Assembly (NCBI RefSeq): GCF_034259325.1 | Contig: NZ_JAXIVS010000016.1 | Coordinates: 162,248 to 226,247, forward strand | DNA length: 64,000 nucleotides | Direction of reading: 5' to 3' | Source of the DNA: Hyalangium ruber | GTDB lineage: Bacteria; Myxococcota; Myxococcia; Myxococcales; Myxococcaceae | Shown here: piece by piece, positions 44,880 through 52,305 of the stretch | How the letters are laid out: each line of letters begins with the position of its first letter | Position numbering within the stretch: position 1 is the stretch's first letter | Made by a program: the position numbers and the translations under genes | Notes under the pieces: model-generated | Seen by the model: the letters and a program-made list of their open reading frames with translations, nothing else | Told to the model about the DNA's origin: nothing | Database searches by the model: none

Positions 44880-47126
44880 ATGGCCGACCCTCAAGAGCTT
44901 TCTCTAAAGAACATTGCAGACCTACTTGGCAAGCGTGCGCGCCGCATGCCGTGCCCGCAGCCTGATCATAAGTATTGCGCGGCTCACGGGATAGAACTGC
45001 ATGCCCCAGAGCCCGAATTCTATGTGCCACCCAGTTTGGCGGAACTCTCCTCTTCCCAGAATGGAGAGGCCGTCTTTCTCTTCTCTGCCCCCGCCGCAGT
45101 GGGCAAGACCAGTCTGGCCCGCGAACTCCAACGGCAGCTTGCCGCTTCTGATCGCCAAGTCGTCTATATCCCACTTAAAAAGGCTGTCATTGGGCATCAC
45201 TTTTTTTCAGGCCTATTGTCTGGGCTGTTTCCCAATGCCTCCCGCAAAGAAATCCTGGAGACCCTCTTTTCGGGGAATCTTGTACTCATCTTTGACGGCT
45301 ATGACGAGATTTCGCTTTCCTCTGAGCAACTTGAACTTAACCTGCTGTTCACCAAAGAAATTGCCGACGCCTATCACGAGTTTGTCTCTGCTCAGGGGCA
45401 ACAAGGCGAAGTAGTGCCTTGCATGCTCTTTCTCTTTAGGTCTGTCTTTTTTCATTTCGGGATTTTCAATCCTCTGGAGACATTTGCGCGTCATTTCAAT
45501 GTGAACTTCTTTAACTCAGGACAGCGCTCAGAGTATTTGACACGCTATCTTGCTGTTAATGCTGAGGGACCATACAATCCAAAGCACCTAGCCACCCCCT
45601 TTTTGGAGGCTTTCGAGAAACAATTAGCAGCCGCCAGTGCCGAGGCTGAAGCATTCTTTGGTCATGCCATCGTGCTGTCCGCATTCGGCGACTATCTGCT
45701 CAATCAAGAAGAAGCCAACGCAATGCGCTTGGCCAACTCTCTCCAAAAAGCTGGCATCAACGACACGGTATCGACAGAGGTGCTTCAACAGATTGTTAAA
45801 ACCATACTCACTCGCGAGATTTCAAAATTCCCTAACGAACCTATTGCAAAGGCTCTGCCGGGATTTGAGGGATATGGCGTAGACCTCCAAGAAGAACTGT
45901 TGCGGCGGACTGCTTACCTCCTCGCGAAGAACGGAGCAACTGCTGCTGACTTGTCCAACGCAGCGACAGAGTTGGCTACCCAGCGGTTGCAAGCACATCC
46001 AGGATTCTCAGCGCTCTCTCCGTCTGAGCAGGTCGATCTTCGCATCCAATATCAGGAGGAGTTGCTACGTAAGTTTGAGCATCATCCATTTCTGGATGTC
46101 ACTGCTGAGTCGGGCTACGTATTCAGGAATCCAATCTATCAAGAGTACTATCTAGCCCAGTTTATAACCTCAACCCCCAAGGTACTTCCTAGTTCGCTCC
46201 TTGCCCGGGGCCAATCGTCGCACTATCTAGCCCTCTTTATTCTTGCATTGCTCCCGGATCGTGAGTTCGCCAGAGCATCCCCTGAGTTGCTGTACTACAC
46301 CCTCAAGCTTCTCTCGGCCGCTACTTCTGGGAGCGAATTCGAGTTTGTAATCGAGTGGCTAGACAAGCAGCGGCACTGGCAGTGCTTGGTCTTGGGTGAA
46401 AACATCCAGATTGCACCTTTCAAGTACTCAAATGAAATTCTTGACCTGCAACTGCCGCGCGACGCGGTCTTTGAGAATTGCAACATAATCGCTGAGTGGG
46501 AGAGCGAATCTTCAAGTGCCATGGTCAGCATTCGTGGTGCTGAGGGCTTCGATGAGCGCTCAAGCACGTTCGTTCTCCGAAACGCATCCATTGCAACGAA
46601 AGAGCTTGAGTTGGATGCGGTTCGAATCCGCTTTGATACGGTATATTTGGACTGCGCCACACTGTCCTTGTCTCAGCGCGTTGCCCGTATTGATGGGATC
46701 CACACTGTGACCGCATGTCCTCAGCACCCCCTGCAGCTCAGTGCAAGCGAGTACGCTGTTAGGTCAAAATGGGGTGAGCAGTTGAGTGCCCTGCGCAGCC
46801 CGCAGGGAGACGGCTTGGACTCTCTCAAGGAGAGACTGGATCGAGTATTCCTGTGGTTCCGGAAGCATGGGAGAGTTGATTACGGTGTTTATGACAAGCG
46901 CTTTGACACTGTAGTGTTGAAGAAAGGCCGAGATGCTGATGCTAAGCGCTTGGTTGACTTTCTTTTTTCTGCCGATTTCTTGTCCAAGGATGGCCAACTC
47001 ATTGTGCTCAACCAAGGCAAGTTGGCCCAGTATGGTATTTTTTACAAACAGCAGAATGAACTCCAGGTAGATAAAGACAAGTTCTCGCGGCTCCATGAAG
47101 AGTGGCTTGAGTACATCAAAGATTAA
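44880..47126 (+). CDS. NACHT-like STAND NTPase with N-terminal Cys/His cluster
   Basis: 748 residues. A C-x4-H-x2-C-x2-H cluster lies at 25-36 (CPQPDHKYCAAH), possibly zinc-binding. Walker A is SAPAAVGKT (69-77) and Walker B is LVLIFDGYDE (134-143); DGxDE with small residues is typical of NACHT ATPases. A helical middle follows (about 250-480), then a beta-rich section (500-620) and a C-terminal domain (about 650-748) that may be winged-helix. No known effector (nuclease, TIR, protease) is seen, so the mode of action is open. Much less GC-rich and with different codon use from its neighbours, so horizontally acquired. Lone gene between repeats; an anti-phage sensor is a fair guess, not shown. 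Confidence 0.75.
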   Translation: MADPQELSLKNIADLLGKRARRMPCPQPDHKYCAAHGIELHAPEPEFYVPPSLAELSSSQNGEAVFLFSAPAAVGKTSLARELQRQLAASDRQVVYIPLKKAVIGHHFFSGLLSGLFPNASRKEILETLFSGNLVLIFDGYDEISLSSEQLELNLLFTKEIADAYHEFVSAQGQQGEVVPCMLFLFRSVFFHFGIFNPLETFARHFNVNFFNSGQRSEYLTRYLAVNAEGPYNPKHLATPFLEAFEKQLAAASAEAEAFFGHAIVLSAFGDYLLNQEEANAMRLANSLQKAGINDTVSTEVLQQIVKTILTREISKFPNEPIAKALPGFEGYGVDLQEELLRRTAYLLAKNGATAADLSNAATELATQRLQAHPGFSALSPSEQVDLRIQYQEELLRKFEHHPFLDVTAESGYVFRNPIYQEYYLAQFITSTPKVLPSSLLARGQSSHYLALFILALLPDREFARASPELLYYTLKLLSAATSGSEFEFVIEWLDKQRHWQCLVLGENIQIAPFKYSNEILDLQLPRDAVFENCNIIAEWESESSSAMVSIRGAEGFDERSSTFVLRNASIATKELELDAVRIRFDTVYLDCATLSLSQRVARIDGIHTVTACPQHPLQLSASEYAVRSKWGEQLSALRSPQGDGLDSLKERLDRVFLWFRKHGRVDYGVYDKRFDTVVLKKGRDADAKRLVDFLFSADFLSKDGQLIVLNQGKLAQYGIFYKQQNELQVDKDKFSRLHEEWLEYIKD

Positions 47127-47179
47127 GCCTTGAGTTGCGGCTGAACCCGCCCCTTGCTCTCTCTGGCCTCTATCGAGGA

Positions 47180-47253
47180 GCCTATGTCGGTAGGTTCTAT
47201 CCCTGGCACCCCGCTCCTCGGACGGGAGGTGTCGGGGAGGCCTACCGGAACAG
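47180..47253. repeat. 75-bp hairpin repeat F, right copy
   Basis: Direct copy of the element at 44727-44801: same start (GCCTATGTCGGTAGG), same inner CCCGCTCCTCG and same end (GGCCTACCGGAACAG). The inverted arms are CGGTAGG and CCTACCG. Both copies adjoin a minisatellite array on their outer side. Confidence 0.75.
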
Positions 47254-47294
47254 GCTGTTAGCCGACCAACGCACAAGGGCGGGTCAGGTCGCGC

Positions 47295-47640
47295 ACGGCC
47301 TGGAGCTGTCGGACGCGCGCACCTCCGGGCCGCGCTGGAGCTGTCAGACGCGCGCCACGGTGCCGAGCTGGCGCCACGGTGCCGAGTTGGAGCTGTCAGA
47401 CGCGCGCACCACAGGGCCGCGCTGGAGCTATCCACACGGACGCCAAGGCGCCAAGCTGGAGCTGTCCACGAGGACGCTAAGGCGCCGAGCTGGAGCGTTT
47501 CGAGCGGGCTCCCTCGGGCCCGAGCTGGCTCTGTCGGACGCGGGCGCCTCGGGCCCGAACTGGAGCTATCCGCGCGCCACGGTGCCGAGCTGGAGCTGTC
47601 CGAACGGGCTCCACGCGCCCCGAGCTGGGCGCAGCGATGG
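47295..47640. repeat. Minisatellite array D (about 11 units)
   Basis: Same family as arrays A-C, more diverged: GGAGCTGTCGGACGCGCGCA, then cores GCGCTGGAG, GAGCTGGCG, GAGTTGGAG, GCGCTGGAG, AAGCTGGAG, GAGCTGGAG and GAGCTGGCT at steps of about 19-37 bp. It starts about 40 bp after repeat F and merges into the type-E repeats at 47694. Confidence 0.8.
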
Positions 47641-47693
47641 CCGCTGCGTGGAGCGCCACCGGGCCGGGCCCGAGCGCCAACTATGGTGCCGCG

Positions 47694-47975
47694 TTGCCAT
47701 TCGCGCCGCCGTTCCGAAAGGCGCCGCGCTGCCAATTCCGCCGCCGTTCCGCAAGGGCGCCACGCTGCCCGAGCTGGGCGCGGCAATGGCCGCTGCCATG
47801 GAGTGCTCCGGCGCTGAGCTGGAGCCGCAACGATGGCGCCGCGCTGCCCGCCGCGCTGCCATTCGCGCCGCCGTCCGAAAGGCGCCGCGCTGCCAATTCC
47901 GCCGCCATTCCGCGAGGGTGCCACGCTGCCATTCGCGCCGCCGTCCGAAAGGCGCCGCGCTGCCGGAACCGGGCG
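47694..47975. repeat. Type-E alternating 34-36 bp repeats
   Basis: Two alternating units: GCCATTCGCGCCGCCGTCCG (then AAAGGCGCCGCGCT) and GCCAATTCCGCCGCCGTTCC (then GCAAGGGCGCCACGCT). The order is E1-E2, an interruption carrying two array-D-like cores, then E1-E2-E1. Several copies are nearly identical over 34 bp, so they are recent duplications or are homogenised. Not coding by composition. Confidence 0.7.
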
Positions 47976-48000
47976 CGGCGGGTTTGGCGCCGGGTTGCAT

Positions 48001-49704
48001 CTAGCGGGCTGCTCCACGTCGCCGCGTCGGAGCGCTCCACCGACCTAGCAGGCGAGCGGGGATGCGGGCGGGGATTCCGGGCCCCATCAGCCAACCGGGA
48101 TGCGGGAAGGCTTCACCGGGCGCCCCGGTGGCGCCACTCGTGACGATCCCGCCTTGGCGCCGGGACGGGGGCTCCGGCGATGGCGCGGTGGGCGCCGTGG
48201 TGGGGCGTCATGGGCTCCAATTGCGCCGGGGCGGGGCCGTCATGGGCTCCGGTGGCGCCGGGGTGGCGCCGGAGGTGGCCCCGGACGTGGCTCCGGGGTG
48301 GCCCCGGACGTGGCTCCGGAGAAAGTCCCGCAGAAGTCCCGTTCTCAGCCCCGCATCAGCGCCGCGCCCGCGACACGGTCCACCTCTGCCGCCGCGCCGC
48401 GCAGGGGTTGATCCGCCCACGCGCATGGGCCCTTGGCTGCCCGGCTGTACGCTTGCCGATCTCCTGTCACGCTCCGTGCGCGGCCTGGACACCCGCCGTT
48501 GTCCTATGTCACTTCTGCCCGGGTTGTTGTGGGCTGTTCGGTTTGTCGGAGAGGCGGGTTAGGTGATGGTGGGAATCGAATCCCAGGAGGGGCAACCCTC
48601 CGTGTGTGGCGCATTCGTGCGCCGTGGCTGGCTGGCGAGTGACAACGCCGGAAAGACCGGTGACAACGCCGACAAGAACGCCGGAAACACCGGTGACAAC
48701 GCCGGGAGCAACGCCAAGAGAAACACCAGCGAAAGCGCCAGGGCGCGCCGCTGGTCACTCCAGGCGGCGCCGGTAGTCACGCCAGAGCGCCCCGCGCGTT
48801 CTCGCGCTTTCGGTGTCTCCCTTCTGCTTTGCCTGTGTGCAGGGCTGGCGAGCGGGAACACTGCCCAGTGTCCCAGCCTGATCAACGCACCGGAGCGGCG
48901 CCTGTCCGACGCGCGCGCTCTCCTCTGGGCGAGCACTCACGCCGCGACCATGTCCGCAGCCCGTGCGCCCGTCACCGTGCCGCGTGGGCCCCTCCTTCAC
49001 GCGCCCTCATGGACTCCACCGAGGCGGGCCAATCCTCGCGCCCTTGCTCGCTCTACCGTGAAACGCGGAGATCGTCGGGATCTGCCGGGGTTCGTCGGTA
49101 TACGCCTGCATTCGCCCGGATTCGCCCAATGTCCAAGCGCGCGGCGATTGGGCACCGTGGGCGCCATGATTCACGCCACACAGAACGCCCGGGAGCGGAC
49201 GCGATTGGCCCCCGCGCTTTCCAGGAGCACCGCACGCGCCCGCACCTGTCCAGAGGTGGCCAGCTCTGCCCAGGAGTGTCCAACGCGGACAGTCGCGTTG
49301 ACGGTGCAAGGCGGGACGCGAGACAACGCGGCCCATGCAGTGAGGCACGAAGGCGGCCCCCGGTACGCGGGGCGGCTCGACGTGGACAGCACCCGCAGCG
49401 CAGCGTTCCCCCTCCGCCCCCCGGATGCGCTCGGGTTGCCGCACAGCTTCGAGCTGGGCGGCTCCTCTCGCCTCACGGCATGGCGCCGCGCGTCCTGGCT
49501 ACGGGTGCGCAGCGTCGGACACTCGGCAGCCGGGAGCGTTTCACCCATGCAGGGGCAACATGAAGCACACAACCATTACCCACGGGCCAGCGGCGGGGGA
49601 CGGAGGGAACCTCGCGCGTCCGTGGCCAAGAGGCGCGGCTCTCTCAGGAGTGCGGCCCTTCCTCAAACCGAGAGAGCAGCGCCAGTGCGGGAGGGGAGCC
49701 AGCC
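48001..49704. other. 1.7-kb region without a supported gene
   Basis: Open frames here are long only because stop codons are rare in GC-rich DNA; none shows protein-like composition or a ribosome site. Visible content: GGCGCC-rich degenerate repeats (48110-48320), a tRNA-like T-arm remnant on the minus strand (48565-48590), a small GGCGCA-TTCG-TGCGCC hairpin (about 48608-48623), and a 33-bp-type minisatellite AACGCCGGAAACACCGGTGA (48642-48730). The stretch just before 49705 should contain the promoter of the excisionase-integrase operon. Confidence 0.5.
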
Positions 49705-49929
49705 ATGAGCACGCCCCCCGTTGCTGCCGTTGCTGCGCCCGCGTTTCTCACGGTGGAGGAAGCCGCCGAATTGCTCCGCGTGAACAGGAAAACTCTCTAC
49801 GAAGCGATCCGGCTGGAGCAAATCCCCGGCGTTGCTCGCATCGGCAAAACCCTACGCATCCGCCGCGCTGCCTTGCTAGAGTGGACAGCCGGTAAGGGCC
49901 GTGATTCTGCGCTTGGGAGTCGCAAATGA
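49705..49929 (+). CDS. Excisionase-like MerR/AlpA-type DNA-binding protein
   Basis: 74 residues. The whole protein is one winged helix-turn-helix: LTVEEAAELLRVNRKTLYEA followed by IRLEQIPGVARIGKTLRIRR, the 'DNA-binding protein, excisionase family' pattern. A strong GGGAGGGG site precedes the ATG. The stop overlaps the integrase start (ATGA). It probably sets the direction of recombination or regulates the integrase of this island. Confidence 0.88.
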   Translation: MSTPPVAAVAAPAFLTVEEAAELLRVNRKTLYEAIRLEQIPGVARIGKTLRIRRAALLEWTAGKGRDSALGSRK

Positions 49930-51149
49930 GCGTCAGATCGCGGAAGTGGCAGAACAAGGCAGGGAAGGCTGAGGAGGCTTGGCAAGTGGATTTCATCTTC
50001 CACCACCCGGACGGACGGCGGCAGCGAGTCGTGAAGTTCTCGCCTGTCCAGACGCGCCGGGGTGCCGAGCAGTACGAGCGCGAACTCCGCGCCTCTCTCC
50101 TCAATGGGACCTTCGGAAAGGAGAACACAGGGGAGCGCCGTATGACGTTGGCGGATTTTGCGCCGCGCTTCCTCACCTACAGCGAGAACAACAACAAACA
50201 CTCAAGCGTCGTCACCAAGCGGCAACTTCTGGATGATCACTTGCTCCCGTTCTTCGGGCAGATGGCGCTGTCTGCCATTGGTCCGGCACAGATCGAGGAC
50301 TTCAAAGCGCACATGCGCAAGAAGAAGTCCGCAGCGCGCGCCCGCAAGGAGGCCCCCACGAGGGCCGCCCTTCTCAAGCGCGGCGACGTGGAGCCCAAGC
50401 CCTTGAGCCTCAAGACGATCAACAACGTGCTCTCGGCGTTGAGCAAGCTGCTGGCACTGGCACAGGAACAAGGGGAGATCGCGCAGGCTCCGCGCGTGAA
50501 GCTGTTCGGCAAGCTGCCCAAGCCCACGTTCGATTTCCTCAGCTTCGAGGAAGCCGCGCGGCTGATCGACGCAGCCGAGCCGGAATGGCGCGCGATGCTG
50601 CTGGTGGCACTGAAGACGGGGCTTCGCCAGGGAGAGTTGATCGGGCTCCAGTGGAGTGATCTGGACTTGGCACAGGGACGGCTCAACGTGCGGCGTACCA
50701 TCTGGCGCGGGGTGACGGACTTGCCCAAGGGTGGACGTGAAAGGACCGTGGATCTGCCCGCGTCGGCGGTGGATGCGCTCAAGGGGCACCGGCACCTGCG
50801 GGGCCGCTTCGTCTTCTGTCAGGAGGACGGACAGCCGCTCACGGAAGGCAAGATGAAGCAGCCGCTTCGCCGCGCCCTCAACCGTGCGGGCATCAGCCGC
50901 GAGGAAGGGCGGATCGGGTGGCACGACCTACGCCACACCTACGCCAGCCACCTCGCGATGCGGGGCGTTCCGCTCAAGGTGATCCAGGAGTTGATGGGAC
51001 ACGTCACGATCGAGATGACCGAGCGCTACGCCCACCTGAGCCCCGACACGCGGCGAGAGGCGGTCGGTGTTCTTGACCGGCCCCTGCCGCTTGCGCCCGC
51101 ATGCGACATACGTGCAACACGGATGGAGGGCGCCGCTAACCATCCGTAA
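49926..51149 (+). CDS. Tyrosine recombinase / site-specific integrase
   Basis: 407 residues, full length. Arm-binding-like N-terminus, SAM-like core-binding domain (about 75-205), then the catalytic domain: Arg234 in TGLRQGEL, Lys in LPKGGRERTV, H333-x-x-R336 in WHDLRHTYASH, a His in GHVTIEMTERYAH, and the nucleophile Tyr368. All catalytic residues are present, so it should be active. The 3' end contains the 18-bp repeat TGCGACATACGTGCAACA and stops 17 bp before repeat R3, the classical layout of an integrase next to its attachment site. It should move the segment R2-R3. Confidence 0.93.
   Translation: MSVRSRKWQNKAGKAEEAWQVDFIFHHPDGRRQRVVKFSPVQTRRGAEQYERELRASLLNGTFGKENTGERRMTLADFAPRFLTYSENNNKHSSVVTKRQLLDDHLLPFFGQMALSAIGPAQIEDFKAHMRKKKSAARARKEAPTRAALLKRGDVEPKPLSLKTINNVLSALSKLLALAQEQGEIAQAPRVKLFGKLPKPTFDFLSFEEAARLIDAAEPEWRAMLLVALKTGLRQGELIGLQWSDLDLAQGRLNVRRTIWRGVTDLPKGGRERTVDLPASAVDALKGHRHLRGRFVFCQEDGQPLTEGKMKQPLRRALNRAGISREEGRIGWHDLRHTYASHLAMRGVPLKVIQELMGHVTIEMTERYAHLSPDTRREAVGVLDRPLPLAPACDIRATRMEGAANHP
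51102..51119 (+). repeat. 18-bp direct repeat, right copy (possible integrase arm site)
   Basis: TGCGACATACGTGCAACA, an exact match to 35195-35212, inside the last codons of the integrase gene and 48 bp before R3. Confidence 0.5.
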
Positions 51150-51166
51150 AGACGTACTGAAAAAGT

Positions 51167-51191
51167 GGAGGCGGCGGGAATCGAACCCGCT
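51167..51191 (-). repeat. tRNA/tmRNA 3'-end repeat R3 (right end of the island)
   Basis: Plus strand GGAGGCGGCGGGAATCGAAC plus CCGC, the same T-arm/acceptor core as R1 and R2, preceded by GT as at R1. It lies 17 bp after the integrase stop. The sequence beyond it (CCGTCCCGCTTCGTCCCG) is not a tRNA body. The intact RNA gene is not in this window. Confidence 0.7.
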
Positions 51192-51575
51192 CCGTCCCGC
51201 TTCGTCCCGTTCGATTCCCCGCTGGAGGGTTACGCTGAGGGCACATGCGGCCCCCAGCCCTCCAATGGGCAGCGTCCACGACGGCGCGATGCGCGCCGAA
51301 GGGCGCGCCGACACATGGAAGCGGCAGGAGAGCGCGCCTGCGTCGGACACGCGGCCCACCTCGGAACAACCGGCTGACGAGCACTCTTCCTCGACGACCG
51401 CACGCACTGCCACGCTTCATCGTGAGAGGAGCGCCATCCTCGGCGGAGGAATGGCCTCGCTCTCGGCCGCCTTGATTTCGTCATGGAGTCAGGGCGCGAG
51501 ATCTTCCGCACAGATGGGCAGAGGCGCTCCGCTCGTTAGGCCAAACAGCCAACCAAGGGCCGGGCCAGGCCGCGC
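51192..51575. other. Gap between island end and TetR gene
   Basis: About 380 bp. It begins with short GTCCCG/TTCGTCCCG repeats next to R3, similar to the CCGTCTCGTCCCGTCTTGTT sequence found at 35149-35172 inside the left end. No gene can be supported. Confidence 0.45.
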
Positions 51576-52154
51576 TCAGGTCAGGACCTTGTCGAAGGTG
51601 ATGCTCATGAAGGCATCAAGGGCCGCCCGGCTCCTGTCGACCCTGCTGCGCAGCACCGCGCCCTCCCAGGCGTTGATGAGGAAGACAGCCAGGGCGGCGG
51701 GAGCCATGGACGCGGAGATCTCACCCGCGGCCTGCGCCTGCTGAATCACCTTCTCGAGCTCGCGTGACCACTCGGCGAAAGCCACTGCCACGCGCTCGCG
51801 GATGAGCTGGCTGTGATCCGACATCTCCGCGGCAAGATTCCCTAGAAGACAGCCACGCTCGTAGTTCCACTCGATGAGCGCCTCCACCTGCGAGGTGAAA
51901 CAGCGGTGCAGCCGCTCCAGGGGAGCGAGCGATGAGTCCCGCAGAAGGGAGAGCCGAGAGCTGGAGCTCCGCCAGTAGCGCTCGACGACTTCGACACCGA
52001 GAGCCTCTTTGCTCTCGAAGTGGTTGTAGAACGAGCCCTTCGGGACCCCGGCGGCCGAGGTGATGTCTTGAACGCCGCACCCGTTGAAGCCCTGCTGGAG
52101 CAGGGTCTTCATCCCTGCGACGACGATCTGTTCACGGACGCTCGCTCGTGCCAT
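51576..52154 (-). CDS. TetR-family repressor
   Basis: 192 residues, normal length. The N-terminal helix-turn-helix reads GFNGCGVQDITSAAGVPKGS followed by FYNHFESKEAL, textbook TetR. The ligand domain is helical with an RGCLLGNLAAEMSD stretch typical of the YxaF/LmrA-like subgroup. It is divergent from the NmrA-family gene; two exact copies of a GACCGGTC-centred site lie between them. Likely represses the NmrA-family gene and itself until an inducer binds. Confidence 0.9.
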   Translation of the reverse strand: MARASVREQIVVAGMKTLLQQGFNGCGVQDITSAAGVPKGSFYNHFESKEALGVEVVERYWRSSSSRLSLLRDSSLAPLERLHRCFTSQVEALIEWNYERGCLLGNLAAEMSDHSQLIRERVAVAFAEWSRELEKVIQQAQAAGEISASMAPAALAVFLINAWEGAVLRSRVDRSRAALDAFMSITFDKVLT

Positions 52155-52160
52155 AGCGCG

Positions 52161-52177
52161 AATATGACCGGTCGTCT
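52161..52177. promoter_or_regulatory. TetR operator, copy 1
   Basis: AATATGACCGGTCGTCT, centred on the palindrome GACCGGTC, 7 bp upstream of the TetR start codon. An identical 17-bp copy lies at 52230. The motif is typical of operators for this kind of repressor. Confidence 0.65.
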
Positions 52178-52229
52178 GAGTCCGTCAATGGAGCCACTCA
52201 ACCATCTGTACTAACTAGTCTTTTCCATT

Positions 52230-52246
52230 AATATGACCGGTCGTCT
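52230..52246. promoter_or_regulatory. TetR operator, copy 2
   Basis: A second exact AATATGACCGGTCGTCT, 60 bp upstream of the NmrA-family ATG. With one copy next to each divergent gene, the repressor can control both. Confidence 0.65.
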
Positions 52247-52305
52247 TGACCTTCATGGTGCGGCTCGCCTACAGAGCGAGCAAGGGGGCACTTGAGAGGA
52301 GCACC

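Noticed and set aside
44727..47253. Repeat F as an integron attC site with the NTPase as a gene cassette.
   Set aside because: The inverted arms lack the RYYYAAC/GTTRRRY core sites, and no integron-type integrase is visible; only the general cassette-like layout remains.
46764..48017. A minus-strand open frame over the end of the NTPase gene, repeat F, array D and type-E repeats.
   Set aside because: It has no domain, has the amino-acid makeup of translated minisatellite and covers the clearly real NTPase end on the other strand.
48563..49708. A 381-codon plus-strand open frame beginning with the translated tRNA-like remnant and a DNAGNTGDNA repeat.
   Set aside because: No ribosome site, no domain and no typical third-position bias; it begins in a tRNA-like sequence.
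33525..51191. R1, R2 or R3 as an intact tRNA gene.
   Set aside because: Each has a correct T-arm and 3' acceptor strand, but no matching 5' acceptor strand, D-arm or anticodon arm could be found on the adjacent sequence.
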